Of a stretch of 64,000 nt of DNA, positions 1-8,608 are shown piece after piece. Each line of letters starts with the position of its first letter. Within the stretch, counting starts at the first letter, position 1. Location of the stretch: the NCBI RefSeq assembly GCF_000162875.1, contig NZ_GG700630.1:1334832-1398831 (forward strand), read 5' to 3'. The notes under the pieces are model-generated. The model was not told the DNA's origin and made no database searches. It saw only the letters and a list, made by a program, of their open reading frames with translations. The position numbers were made by a program, and so were the translations under genes. Source of the stretch: Slackia exigua ATCC 700122. Its GTDB lineage: Bacteria > Actinomycetota > Coriobacteriia > Coriobacteriales > Eggerthellaceae.

Positions 1-1
1 C

Positions 2-3000
2 ATGGCCCCCGCGGCGCTGACCGAGCTCTGGGTCGACGGCGCGGCCGGCGACGACGCCAACGACGGCTCCGCCTCCGCGGCGCTCAAGACGCTCGCCAAG
101 GCGCTCGAGCTCCAGGCGGCCGACCCCTCCGTCACCACGATCCACGTCAAGGGCGACCTCGCGCTCTCCGCGGCGGCCACCATCCCCTCGGGCGTCACGC
201 TTTCAGTTTCGGACGATACGACGATGACGGGTTTCGGCAAGGACGGCATCACGCTCGAAAGCGGTGCATTCCTCACATGCGATGATGGGAAGACCCTCAC
301 GATGACCGGATTCAAAACCGCGCTCATCGTCAAAGCCGGCGCAGAGGTGAACGACGGCCGCTACAACTTCGACGGCAATATGTACGGTTTCAACCTTCAA
401 GGCAAGTTCAACGGCACCGGTCGCGACAAACTGACCGTTTCTGCCTTAACCGAGAAAGGCAGCACCTTCACGGGCGCGACCGCCGAGCTCATCGGGTGCG
501 ACGTGAGCGTTCAGGCCAAGAACGAAGGCGGCGAGCAGTACGGCGCCCTCACTATGAAGGACGCGTCGCTCACCACGCGCGGCGTGTGGTATTACTTCAA
601 TCCCGGCGGCGGCGTCCATCTGGACCACTCCGACTTCTATGCGTACAAGGCGACAGGTGCTTCCGCCTACAAGCAGGTCATGGCCATCCTCGCCGATTCT
701 GACCTCAAGAACGGCTCCACGCTGACGGGCGACGGCTCGCGCATCACGCTTTCCGCCAAGATGACCGTGGACGACTCCAAGGTCGTCATCAAGAACAGCA
801 ACGCCGGCGGCCTGAACATCAACTACACGCCCTCGTCGGCGACATTCACCAATTCAACGCTCGAAACCACCAACATGCGCTGGACTCCCTCCTATGGCGC
901 GGGCCACTCCAGCGGCCCCTGCTCCATCACCTTCCAAGGCGATTGCGTGGTGAACACCGACGCGAAGGACAAGACGGCCGATGACGGCGGCGCGAACCGC
1001 GACAGCGGGAGCTCCTACGTCGTGACCGGCGGCTCGTATCTGGTCGCCTATGACCCTGGGTACAACCATGACGTGACCACGCCGACCAACGGCGCGGCGA
1101 ACGGCGACGAGTGGCTTTCCCTCTTCACATTGACCGACACGTCCGTAAGCGTGCTCCATCCCATCAACAAGAACGGCGATGCATATGATTACGCGGTCGC
1201 GCATGCGTCCGCCGACGGCAAGAAGCATGTCTGGACCCCGGCCGCCAAGGTGACGTTCACGCTGAACAACACGAACGCCAAATTCGCGGACGGTACGGTC
1301 GATAAGAAGACGTATTCGACGATGCGCGGATACAAGCTCGGCGACGTCGAGGGCAATGCGGCCGCCGCCGATCCGGGCACGCCCGTGGACGCGAACGGCA
1401 CCGCATTCCTCGGGTGGTTCTACAAGGACGCCTCGGGCGTCGAACATGAGTATGCGTATGCCGACGACGCCTTCGCCGCCGATACCGAGGTGTATGCCAA
1501 ATGGGATGCGAAGACGGTCGTCTACCATAACGGCAAGGGCGAAAGCTACATCCAGACCGTGGATGCGGCTGCCAGCTCCGCCAAAGCGGCTTCTTTCGAA
1601 GATGTCGTGAAGGCCGATGCCGATTTCGCCGTCCCTGGCAAGAAGTTCACGAAGTGGACCGCGGCGCCTGACGGCTCGGGCGATGCCGTCGCGGCAGGCG
1701 CAACGCTCACGTTTACGGCGGGCGTTTCCCAGATCGACCTGTATGCGCAGTTCGATGACGATGCATACAAGGTCGCGTTCTCGGCGAACGGCGGAACGTT
1801 CGCCGACTCCAGCGTCTTCAAGGCCAATCCTGGCGTCTTCACGATAGAGCAGGACGCGACCGGCGGAGAAGTCGCCGTGCTCAAGCAGACGGCGTCGTAC
1901 GGGCAGAAGCTGCGCGAGCTGTTGGGCGGCGTTTCCCATAACGATCTCAAGCTTAATAAAGATATAGCGTCGAAACCCGGTTCGGTGATCGCGGACACGA
2001 CGAACTGGTATGCAAATGCATCGGGGACGGGCGACAAGTTCCGGTTCGACGAGAAGACGTTGTTCGGCTTCACATTCGGCGGCGACAATCCCAAAATAAC
2101 CTCCGATACCACCTATTACCTTAAGTGGAAGGACGATCCTTCGGTCGAGCTGATCAAGGCCGACGGCACTCTTGACTCCGACATGTGGGGCAACGCCGGC
2201 GTCGGCAGCCAGAAGGCCAGCACGTCGATTCTCAAAGTCAAGGCCGACGGCTCCTCTACGTTCAGCCTGACCGGCGCGGTGGACGTTTCGGGCATCAAGA
2301 AGCAGATGGAAGCGATCGAAGCGCAGTTCGGCCGGGACGCGGACGATTTCTCCAAGATCAAGCTCACGGATGCCAAATCCACGTTCACGGCGACCTTCGA
2401 GCTTCCTGCGGGCGTCACCGTGCCTGCCGACCCCCAAGTGACCGATGCCTATCTGGGCGATTGCTACAAGGTTACGGGCGTGTCCGTCTCCGGGCAGAAG
2501 GTCACGGTGACCTTCGAGCTTAAGCAGGCGTTCGCCGATTACAAGCAGCTTAAGGATGCCGTCGATTCGACGGGCAGCCTCAACAGCCACGATGCAGGCG
2601 ATTCCCTGAACACTATCGACGATGCCATCCTTCTTACGCTCTCCGGCCTCACGTTCGATAAGGATGCGGTCGCGAACGGCGACGAGCTTACGGCCGTCGG
2701 CACCGTGGCCGGCGACTTCTCGGCCGTCGCCCAGGGTTCTACCGGCAAGGCCAAGCGCTTCGCCTTCGCCTGGAAGGGCGAGCAGAACGCCTCCGGCAAG
2801 GACGTCAAGGCCAAGGATGCCGTCACTATCCAGCAGACCATGCTCGTGAAGAAGCCCTACGAGCTCGAGCTCGGCGCCGACATGCTCGTGGGCGCGCTGC
2901 CGGACGAGCCCACTGCCGAACAGCTCAAGCAGGCGGGCACGAACACCGAGCACGACAAGGTGTTCGGGGTCTACCAGGGTTCCAAGATCAACATCACCGG

Positions 3001-5434
3001 CACCGTCGACGTCAAGCCTGTGAAGGATCAGATGGATGCCATCGAGGCCCAGTTCAATAACGATGGCTCGAACGTCACCCTGTCCAACGACATGGATTCG
3101 TCCTTCACGGCGGTCTTCAAGGTGCCCGAAGGCCTCACGTTCTCCGAGGATCTGAGCGCCGACGATCTGGTTCTCGAAGGATTCGACAAGACCTTCACCA
3201 TCACGAACGTCGAGGTGGACGAAGGCAAGATCACCGTCACGATGGGTCTTAACAAGGATCTCGTCAAAGATGCGGGCGGCACCTACACGTATCCGCTCCT
3301 GAAGGCCGCGGTCGGCAAGCTCAGCGACACCATGAAGCTCACCATTCCCGGCATTCTGGTGGAGGACGACGTGTACGACGGCTCGTCCTTCACGACGACG
3401 GGCACGGTCGAAGGCTTCTTCAACGCCGTTGCGACTTCAGCCGGCGGCACGGAGAAGGATTTCGATTTCAAGTGGAAAGGCGTGCAGACTCCTGAAGGCA
3501 AGGATGCGACGGCCGAAGCGAGCGATAACACCATCCAGCTCACCGTTCAGACGCCGAAGCCGACGGATGTTCAGCTTCCGGCCGACATGCTCGTCGGTGC
3601 CGACACCGAGCACACCGCCGTGTACGACACCTTCCAGGGCTCCACGCTCGATCTGACGGGCGCGGTGGACATGAAGACGGTCCAGGGCCAGATGGCCGCC
3701 ATCGAGGCGCAGTTCAACAACCCTGCGGCCCAGGATATTTCCGTGGACGTCAAGGATTTCGGCTTCACGGCGACCTTCAAGATTCCCGACGGCATGGAGC
3801 TTCCCGGCGGGCTCGACGATCCTTCTGATCTTATTGCCGAGCACTTCGGCAATGGGTTCAAGGTCGAGAGCGTGACGGCCGATGACACCACCGTCACCGT
3901 CGGCTTCTCGCTCGCCGACCCTGGCGCCATCAAGACCTACGCCGACCTCAAGGCCGTCGTGGACGGCGCGGGCGACAACGCCTCGGCCGACCACAGCTGG
4001 ATGAAGCTCACCATCCCCGGCGTCAAGGTCAAGTCGGATGTCGCCGACAATACGAACCTCACGATGACGGGTACGGTCGAGGGCGTGTTCAAGGCCGTTG
4101 CAACCTCCAAAGCAGGCACGCGCGAGACGTTCTCGTTCCATTGGACGGGGACTCAGTGGACCGACGGCAAAGACAAGGTTGCGACCGACGACGAGACCAT
4201 CCAGTTCACGGCCCATACGCCGAGCACGACGGATGCCGAGCTCCCGGCCGATATGCTTGTCGGCGCCGATACCGAGCATGACGCCGTGTACAAGACCGGT
4301 CAGGGTTCTGTGCTCAATCTCACCGGTGCGGTGGATATGAGGACGGTCCAAGGCCAGATGGCCGCCATCGAGGCGCAGTTCAACAACCCTGCGGCCGATA
4401 CCATCGATGTGGACGTCAAGGGCTTCGGCTTCACGGCGACCTTCAAGGTGCCCGACGGCATGAAGCTTCCCGAGGGGCTCGATGCCTCGAAGCTTCAGAG
4501 CGAATACTTCGGCAGCGGCTTCAAGGTTGATGCCGCTACGGTTTCCTCTGATGGCAAGACGCTTACCGTCGGCTTCTCGCTCGCCGACCCTGGCGCCATC
4601 AAGACCTACGCCGACCTCAAGGCCGTCGTGGACGGCGCGGGCGACAACGCCTCGGCCGACCACAGCTGGATGAAGCTCACCATCCCCGGCGTCAAGGTCG
4701 CGACGAACCTCGCTGAGGGCACGCAGCTGACGTCAGTCGGAACGGTCGACGGCTTCTTCAAAGCCATTGCGACTTCGCAATCCGGTACGCGCAAGGCGTT
4801 CTCCTTCAAGTGGACCGGCATGCAGTGGCCGGACGGCAAGGATGCCGTGGCCCCTGCGGGTGACGACTCGATTCGCCTGACGGTCGAGCTAACGAAGGCG
4901 GTCACGTCCATCAAGGCCGAGAAGGTCTGGGACGATTCCGATGACAAGGACGGCTCCCGTCCGAGTTCCGTCGTGCTGCACCTGCTGCGTGCGGACGGCA
5001 CGGATACCGGCAGGACCTTGACGCTTGATGCCGATGGCGACTGGAAGGGCAGCTTCGACGGCGTTCCCGTCTACGACGACAACGGCGACGTGGCGGACTA
5101 TTCGGTTTCCGAGGATGTCCCCGAGGGGTATAAGGCCGCTATTGGCGGAGATGCGGCGAACGGGTTCGTGGTCACGAACTCCCATACGCCGGGAGTCACG
5201 CCCAACCCCAACCCCGACCCCGACCCTGATCCTCAGACTCCGAGCACGACCGATAAGGCGCACGACAAGGCGAAGCCTTCCGATAAGAAGTCGACGGATG
5301 CTCAGTCCACATCCAAGGACAAGGTCATACCCCGGACCGGCGAAGCCAACTACGCGCTCGGCGTGGGCATCGTCGCGATCATCGCGCTTGCGGTCTTGGC
5401 ATTCGCCATCATCCGTCGCAGGAACAAGCATTAG
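2..5434 (+). CDS. Large wall-anchored surface protein, 5' truncated
   Basis: The C-terminal 1,810 residues of a secreted surface protein. The frame is open to the window edge and has no signal peptide, so the true start lies upstream. Residues 1-330 are rich in short beta-strand repeats and look like a pectate-lyase-like beta helix. About 415-585 holds two InlB-type repeats with the FLGWFYKD and KFTKWTAAPDG patterns. About 735-1630 holds four tandem modules of roughly 220 residues, each with a (M/K)xxIEAQF core. A CnaB-like domain begins with KAEKVWDDSDD (about 1640). A Pro/Asp stretch, a Lys-rich linker, the sortase-like signal IPRTGE, a hydrophobic helix and RRRNKH close the protein. IPRTG deviates from canonical LPXTG at the first position. 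Probably an adhesin displayed on the cell wall; the ligand cannot be told. Followed by a strong terminator. Confidence 0.85.
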   Translation: MAPAALTELWVDGAAGDDANDGSASAALKTLAKALELQAADPSVTTIHVKGDLALSAAATIPSGVTLSVSDDTTMTGFGKDGITLESGAFLTCDDGKTLTMTGFKTALIVKAGAEVNDGRYNFDGNMYGFNLQGKFNGTGRDKLTVSALTEKGSTFTGATAELIGCDVSVQAKNEGGEQYGALTMKDASLTTRGVWYYFNPGGGVHLDHSDFYAYKATGASAYKQVMAILADSDLKNGSTLTGDGSRITLSAKMTVDDSKVVIKNSNAGGLNINYTPSSATFTNSTLETTNMRWTPSYGAGHSSGPCSITFQGDCVVNTDAKDKTADDGGANRDSGSSYVVTGGSYLVAYDPGYNHDVTTPTNGAANGDEWLSLFTLTDTSVSVLHPINKNGDAYDYAVAHASADGKKHVWTPAAKVTFTLNNTNAKFADGTVDKKTYSTMRGYKLGDVEGNAAAADPGTPVDANGTAFLGWFYKDASGVEHEYAYADDAFAADTEVYAKWDAKTVVYHNGKGESYIQTVDAAASSAKAASFEDVVKADADFAVPGKKFTKWTAAPDGSGDAVAAGATLTFTAGVSQIDLYAQFDDDAYKVAFSANGGTFADSSVFKANPGVFTIEQDATGGEVAVLKQTASYGQKLRELLGGVSHNDLKLNKDIASKPGSVIADTTNWYANASGTGDKFRFDEKTLFGFTFGGDNPKITSDTTYYLKWKDDPSVELIKADGTLDSDMWGNAGVGSQKASTSILKVKADGSSTFSLTGAVDVSGIKKQMEAIEAQFGRDADDFSKIKLTDAKSTFTATFELPAGVTVPADPQVTDAYLGDCYKVTGVSVSGQKVTVTFELKQAFADYKQLKDAVDSTGSLNSHDAGDSLNTIDDAILLTLSGLTFDKDAVANGDELTAVGTVAGDFSAVAQGSTGKAKRFAFAWKGEQNASGKDVKAKDAVTIQQTMLVKKPYELELGADMLVGALPDEPTAEQLKQAGTNTEHDKVFGVYQGSKINITGTVDVKPVKDQMDAIEAQFNNDGSNVTLSNDMDSSFTAVFKVPEGLTFSEDLSADDLVLEGFDKTFTITNVEVDEGKITVTMGLNKDLVKDAGGTYTYPLLKAAVGKLSDTMKLTIPGILVEDDVYDGSSFTTTGTVEGFFNAVATSAGGTEKDFDFKWKGVQTPEGKDATAEASDNTIQLTVQTPKPTDVQLPADMLVGADTEHTAVYDTFQGSTLDLTGAVDMKTVQGQMAAIEAQFNNPAAQDISVDVKDFGFTATFKIPDGMELPGGLDDPSDLIAEHFGNGFKVESVTADDTTVTVGFSLADPGAIKTYADLKAVVDGAGDNASADHSWMKLTIPGVKVKSDVADNTNLTMTGTVEGVFKAVATSKAGTRETFSFHWTGTQWTDGKDKVATDDETIQFTAHTPSTTDAELPADMLVGADTEHDAVYKTGQGSVLNLTGAVDMRTVQGQMAAIEAQFNNPAADTIDVDVKGFGFTATFKVPDGMKLPEGLDASKLQSEYFGSGFKVDAATVSSDGKTLTVGFSLADPGAIKTYADLKAVVDGAGDNASADHSWMKLTIPGVKVATNLAEGTQLTSVGTVDGFFKAIATSQSGTRKAFSFKWTGMQWPDGKDAVAPAGDDSIRLTVELTKAVTSIKAEKVWDDSDDKDGSRPSSVVLHLLRADGTDTGRTLTLDADGDWKGSFDGVPVYDDNGDVADYSVSEDVPEGYKAAIGGDAANGFVVTNSHTPGVTPNPNPDPDPDPQTPSTTDKAHDKAKPSDKKSTDAQSTSKDKVIPRTGEANYALGVGIVAIIALAVLAFAIIRRRNKH
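3896..4699 (+). repeat. Near-identical intragenic repeat modules
   Basis: Bases 3896-4030 and 4565-4699 are identical over 135 bp at an offset of 669 bp, inside modules three and four of the surface protein. Around 3680-3730 and 4349-4399 the same offset again gives nearly identical sequence. The offset is a multiple of three, so recombination between copies would add or remove a whole module in frame. Confidence 0.9.
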
Positions 5435-5484
5435 GCGAAGGATCCATGCGGCCCAGGTAAGCCGATAGGTCGCATCGAACGCTG

Positions 5485-5519
5485 AAAGGGTGCAGCTCGT
5501 AGGGGCTGCACCCTTTTTT
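5485..5519 (+). terminator. Rho-independent terminator of surface protein gene
   Basis: Stem GGGTGCAGC (5488-5496) pairs perfectly with GCTGCACCC (5505-5513) across an 8-base loop. An AAA/TTT extension and a run of six T follow. It lies 50 bp after the surface protein stop codon. Confidence 0.9.
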
Positions 5520-5642
5520 CTGCAGGAAAGCGATTCGTTGAAGTGCTGCTCATCGCCATGCTCGCAATGCCGATGTCCCCTGCCTATTCTCTTCGAAGCT
5601 CGTGCGGCGTCGCGTCGTGAGACGGCCGGCGATGCGCCGCTG

Positions 5643-6560
5643 CTATGCAGTGCGCGTTGCGAGCAGGTTATGGAGGTATCCCTCGCGCACGCCTGACTTC
5701 GAGACGGCTATGGATCGGGCGCCCGAGCGTTCGAATACGGCCCTCAGGATGGCCGTACCCGGTGTGAGCGAATGGATGCGGGCGGGTTCGACGGCGAGGA
5801 TCGCCCGGGCATAGCTCCCAGGCTCTTCGGTCGTGTAGCTCAGGAGGTCGTCGAGCTGCGCAGCCGTGAACGTTGCTGCATCGGTTCCCTCTGCGCGAAA
5901 CGCGATGACGCGCGCGGCGTTGCGGATGGTGCCGCCCGTTCCGAATAGACGCGGAACCCGGGGGATTTCGAATCCTGATTCGTCGAGCGCGCGGAGGAAC
6001 GCGCGCGTGCAGGCAGCGAGTTCGTCGGCATTCGGAATGATGCCGGCTACGTGGGCGTTCCAGAGCGAGAGCGATCCTGCGGGGATGCTGCAGCAGCGCA
6101 CGACGTTTCCATCCTTGACATAGGTGAGCTCGGTCGAGCCGCCGCCGATATCCACGGCCATGCCGTCGGTCGCATCGAGCTCGGCTTTTATGCCCATGAA
6201 CCCGAATTCGGCTTCCTGTCGGGCGCTGAGGATGTCTATGCGCGCGCCCACGCGCTCCGCAAGCGCATGCGTCGCCTCTGCGGAGTTTCTACAGTTGCGC
6301 AGGGCCGCCGTGGCGAAGAGCCTGATGTCTTGGCAGCCCATGAGGCGCGCATGCTGCATCTGGTTCGCGATGGCCTTGGCTGCAGCCTTGATGCCCCTCT
6401 CGGTCATGATGCCGTCGCGCACGTACGCAGACAGCCCGACCGATTTCTTCTCGGTGAAAGTCTTCACGGGCGCGGCCTCAGAGCGGTCGGGAAGCGCATA
6501 CGTGCAGAGCCTGATGGTGTTCGAGCCGATATCGATGATGCCGATCTGGGGCTGTTTCAC
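5643..6560 (-). CDS. Ppx/GppA family exopolyphosphatase
   Basis: A 305-residue member of the Ppx/GppA phosphatase family of the ASKHA fold, which hydrolyses polyphosphate or pppGpp in the cytoplasm. The first phosphate loop reads DIGSNTIRL (residues 10-18). The second, VDIGGGSTEL, lies near residue 130, and a third glycine-rich stretch, LFGTGGTIRN, near 215. The protein is the short form of about 300 residues without the extra HD domain of E. coli Ppx. I chose the GTG start at 6558-6560 because an AAAGG site sits nine bases before it and the family begins just before the first loop. An ATG at 6620 would overlap the upstream gene. The choice between polyphosphatase and pppGpp phosphohydrolase cannot be made from sequence. 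Confidence 0.85.
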   Translation of the reverse strand: MKQPQIGIIDIGSNTIRLCTYALPDRSEAAPVKTFTEKKSVGLSAYVRDGIMTERGIKAAAKAIANQMQHARLMGCQDIRLFATAALRNCRNSAEATHALAERVGARIDILSARQEAEFGFMGIKAELDATDGMAVDIGGGSTELTYVKDGNVVRCCSIPAGSLSLWNAHVAGIIPNADELAACTRAFLRALDESGFEIPRVPRLFGTGGTIRNAARVIAFRAEGTDAATFTAAQLDDLLSYTTEEPGSYARAILAVEPARIHSLTPGTAILRAVFERSGARSIAVSKSGVREGYLHNLLATRTA

Positions 6561-6600
6561 AGTGAAGGGCCTTTCATGAGAGTCGGTGCGTTCGTTTCCT

Positions 6601-7299
6601 TTAGTTCGCGAGCGCGTCATGCACGCAGTGCTTCAGTTCAGGAAGCACGTCGGCCGCGAACCAGGGATTCTTCTTCATCCAGATCTGATTGCGGGGCGAG
6701 GGATGCACGAGCGGGAAGAAATCGGGAAGATATGCGGCATGGTTGCGCACGACATCCGTCAGACTCGCGGAAGATTTGAGCCCGAGGTACGTGCGCGTCG
6801 CGTAGCTTCCGACGAGCACGGTCAGCCTGATGTCGGGCATGAGCGCGAAGAGCTTAGGATGCCACTTCTCCGCGAATCCCTTGCGGGGCGGCAGGTCGCC
6901 CGACTTTCCGGATCCGGGAAAATAGAAGTCCATGGGGATGATGGCGATCTTCTCGGGGTCGTAGAACGTGTCGCGGTCGATGCCGAGCCAGTCGCGCAGC
7001 CTATCGCCGCTGCGATCGTTCCAGGGCATACGCGCTTCTTGCGCCACGCGCCCCGGGGCCTGCCCGATGATCGCGATGCGCGCGCCGGATGCGGCTGCGT
7101 AGAGCGGGTCGATGCCCTGGCTCGTGAACGTCGCATTCTGCTCGTCGGCGCGGATGGCGTCGAAGATGCGCTGGAATTCTTCCTGCATGGCTGCCTTCTT
7201 CCTCGCGGAGTTCATAGGATCCGTGCATGGCAACCGCCGTGCGTCATGCACGCTCGATGTTCGCATGGATTCCTGATGCTTAAGGTACTCCTCGGTCAT
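6601..7299 (-). CDS. Uracil-DNA glycosylase family protein
   Basis: A 232-residue protein of the uracil-DNA glycosylase superfamily, which removes uracil or related damaged bases from DNA. The N-terminal active-site loop is GQAPGRVAQE, followed by PWNDRSGDRLRDWLG and the typical IIPMDFYFPG strand. The C-terminal motif HPSPRN (about residue 200) corresponds to the family HPSP-type leucine-loop motif. It looks like a small single-domain member without the four Cys of the iron-sulfur families. The start is uncertain: ATG 7299 has a weak AGGG site, while internal ATGs near 7265 and 7215 are also possible, and conserved sequence begins only around residue 35. It lies 40 bp upstream of the Ppx gene on the same strand. 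Confidence 0.75.
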   Translation of the reverse strand: MTEEYLKHQESMRTSSVHDARRLPCTDPMNSARKKAAMQEEFQRIFDAIRADEQNATFTSQGIDPLYAAASGARIAIIGQAPGRVAQEARMPWNDRSGDRLRDWLGIDRDTFYDPEKIAIIPMDFYFPGSGKSGDLPPRKGFAEKWHPKLFALMPDIRLTVLVGSYATRTYLGLKSSASLTDVVRNHAAYLPDFFPLVHPSPRNQIWMKKNPWFAADVLPELKHCVHDALAN

Positions 7300-7346
7300 G
7301 GACGCCCTGTGGGCTTTGCCGGATCCGCAGCGCGCTCCGGATCCGA

Positions 7347-7703
7347 TTACTGGTCCGTCCCCGCGTTCATGAACGCGACGCCTGCGATGATGAGCACGAT
7401 GCCGAGCGCCATAATCGCCGTCATCGGCTCTCCGAAGGCGAAGAATCCGATGACGGCGGTTCCGATGGTGCCGATGCCGCCCCAGACCCCGTAGGCGAGC
7501 CCGAGCGGAAGGTCGCGCAGCGCGACGGAGAACGCGGTGAAGCAGATCGAATACGCGACGATCACCCCAAGCACGAAGATAGGCTGGGTGAAGCCCTCCG
7601 AAAGCTTAATGCAGGTGGTGCCGCAGAGCTCCAGGCCGATGGCCGCTGCGAGCAGAAGCCAGCTTTTTTCGCGCGCCTTCGTCTCTTCTTTCGTCCGAAC
7701 CAT
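7347..7703 (-). CDS. SMR efflux subunit, distal gene of pair
   Basis: A 118-residue small multidrug resistance (SMR) protein with four predicted transmembrane helices. The first helix carries the conserved membrane-embedded Glu in [16 protein letters not shown], matching the EmrE/QacC pattern, and the second half ends in the GIVLIIAGV helix. A charged N-terminal extension ([14 protein letters not shown]) is longer than usual. Family members export cationic amphiphiles in exchange for protons. It starts two bases after the stop codon of the upstream SMR gene, so the two are almost certainly translated together and may form an antiparallel heterodimer. The substrate (antiseptics, polyamines or guanidinium-like compounds) is unknown. 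Confidence 0.85.
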   Translation of the reverse strand: MVRTKEETKAREKSWLLLAAAIGLELCGTTCIKLSEGFTQPIFVLGVIVAYSICFTAFSVALRDLPLGLAYGVWGGIGTIGTAVIGFFAFGEPMTAIMALGIVLIIAGVAFMNAGTDQ

Positions 7704-7705
7704 CG

Positions 7706-8020
7706 TTACGCCCCCATCCTCAAGAGTGCGACGCCGACGATGATGAGCGCCATGCCAAGCACTTTCTTCCAGGTGAAAAGCTCTTTCCAGATAATGCGTC
7801 CGACGATGGCGGTCAATACGATGGACACGCCGGTCCAGATCGCATAGGTGAGTCCGAGCGGCAGTTCGGCCAGCACATGCGACATGAGGTAGAACGAAAC
7901 GAGGTAGCCGACGGCGATGCCGACGATCCAGGCTTTCTTGCGGAAGCCGTCCGAGAGCTTCATCGACGTGTCCGCGAAGGTTTCGAATATGACCGATCCT
8001 GCGAGCATGAGCCAAGCCAT
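7706..8020 (-). CDS. SMR efflux subunit, proximal gene of pair
   Basis: A 104-residue SMR protein with four transmembrane helices. The essential Glu is in [18 protein letters not shown], and [12 protein letters not shown] and the C-terminal helix [15 protein letters not shown] fit the family. ATG 8018-8020 is preceded by AGGAA seven bases away. An open frame continues upstream but is not SMR-like. Paired SMR genes of this kind act as heterodimers in several bacteria (EbrAB, YkkCD types); the pairing here is inferred from tight spacing. Confidence 0.85.
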   Translation of the reverse strand: MAWLMLAGSVIFETFADTSMKLSDGFRKKAWIVGIAVGYLVSFYLMSHVLAELPLGLTYAIWTGVSIVLTAIVGRIIWKELFTWKKVLGMALIIVGVALLRMGA

Positions 8021-8152
8021 GCGTATGTTCCTGCTTTCGAAGCGATGCGTACGTATTCCATCCACTATAACGAATCGGCTGCAGATGAAAGGGCGCGCCG
8101 ATGGCGACACTATGATGCCCACAGCGCAAACACCCGAGCGAAAGGACTCTTC

Positions 8153-8479
8153 ATGATCACCACTACCACGCCTTCGGTCGAAGGGTATAAGGTCACGGGA
8201 TATTACGGCGTCGTCTTCGGCGAAGTCATTACCGGCGTGAACTTCCTCAAGGATTTCGGCGCGGGCATTCGCGATATCATCGGCGGCAGGTCTGCCGGAT
8301 ACGAGAACGAGCTGATGGGCGCGCGCACGGAAGCTCTGCATGAGATGGAGCGACGTGCTGCCGCCATGGGTGCGCATGCGATCGTCGGCGTGGACGTCGA
8401 CTACGAGGTTCTGGGTGCGAGCAACAACATGCTCATGGTGACCGTGAGCGGAACCGCCGTCACGCTCGAAGCGCTGTAG
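8153..8479 (+). CDS. YbjQ/UPF0145 family protein
   Basis: A 108-residue protein of the YbjQ (UPF0145) family, sometimes labelled a heavy-metal-binding domain. It forms small alpha/beta pentamers in known structures. Diagnostic stretches are [24 protein letters not shown] and [11 protein letters not shown]. No Cys or His metal site is obvious. The ATG at 8153 has AAAGGA six bases upstream. Its gene is transcribed away from the SMR pair, sharing a 130-bp divergent intergenic region. Biochemical role unknown. Confidence 0.85.
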   Translation: MITTTTPSVEGYKVTGYYGVVFGEVITGVNFLKDFGAGIRDIIGGRSAGYENELMGARTEALHEMERRAAAMGAHAIVGVDVDYEVLGASNNMLMVTVSGTAVTLEAL

Positions 8480-8608
8480 CATTGAGCTCCTCGCGCCTCA
8501 TTTCTTTTACGCCCTTTCGCGCGAGAGGCTGATGTGCAAGGAGCGGATCAGGTACGCCGCCGACCCGCTCCTCACGTGCATGCGCGCGTGTAACACGAGA
8601 GGTGTCTG

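Noticed and set aside
854-2953. A 699-codon open frame antisense to the surface protein gene
   Set aside because: It lies entirely opposite a well-supported gene; composition is that of a high-GC shadow frame, with no recognisable domain or ribosome site.
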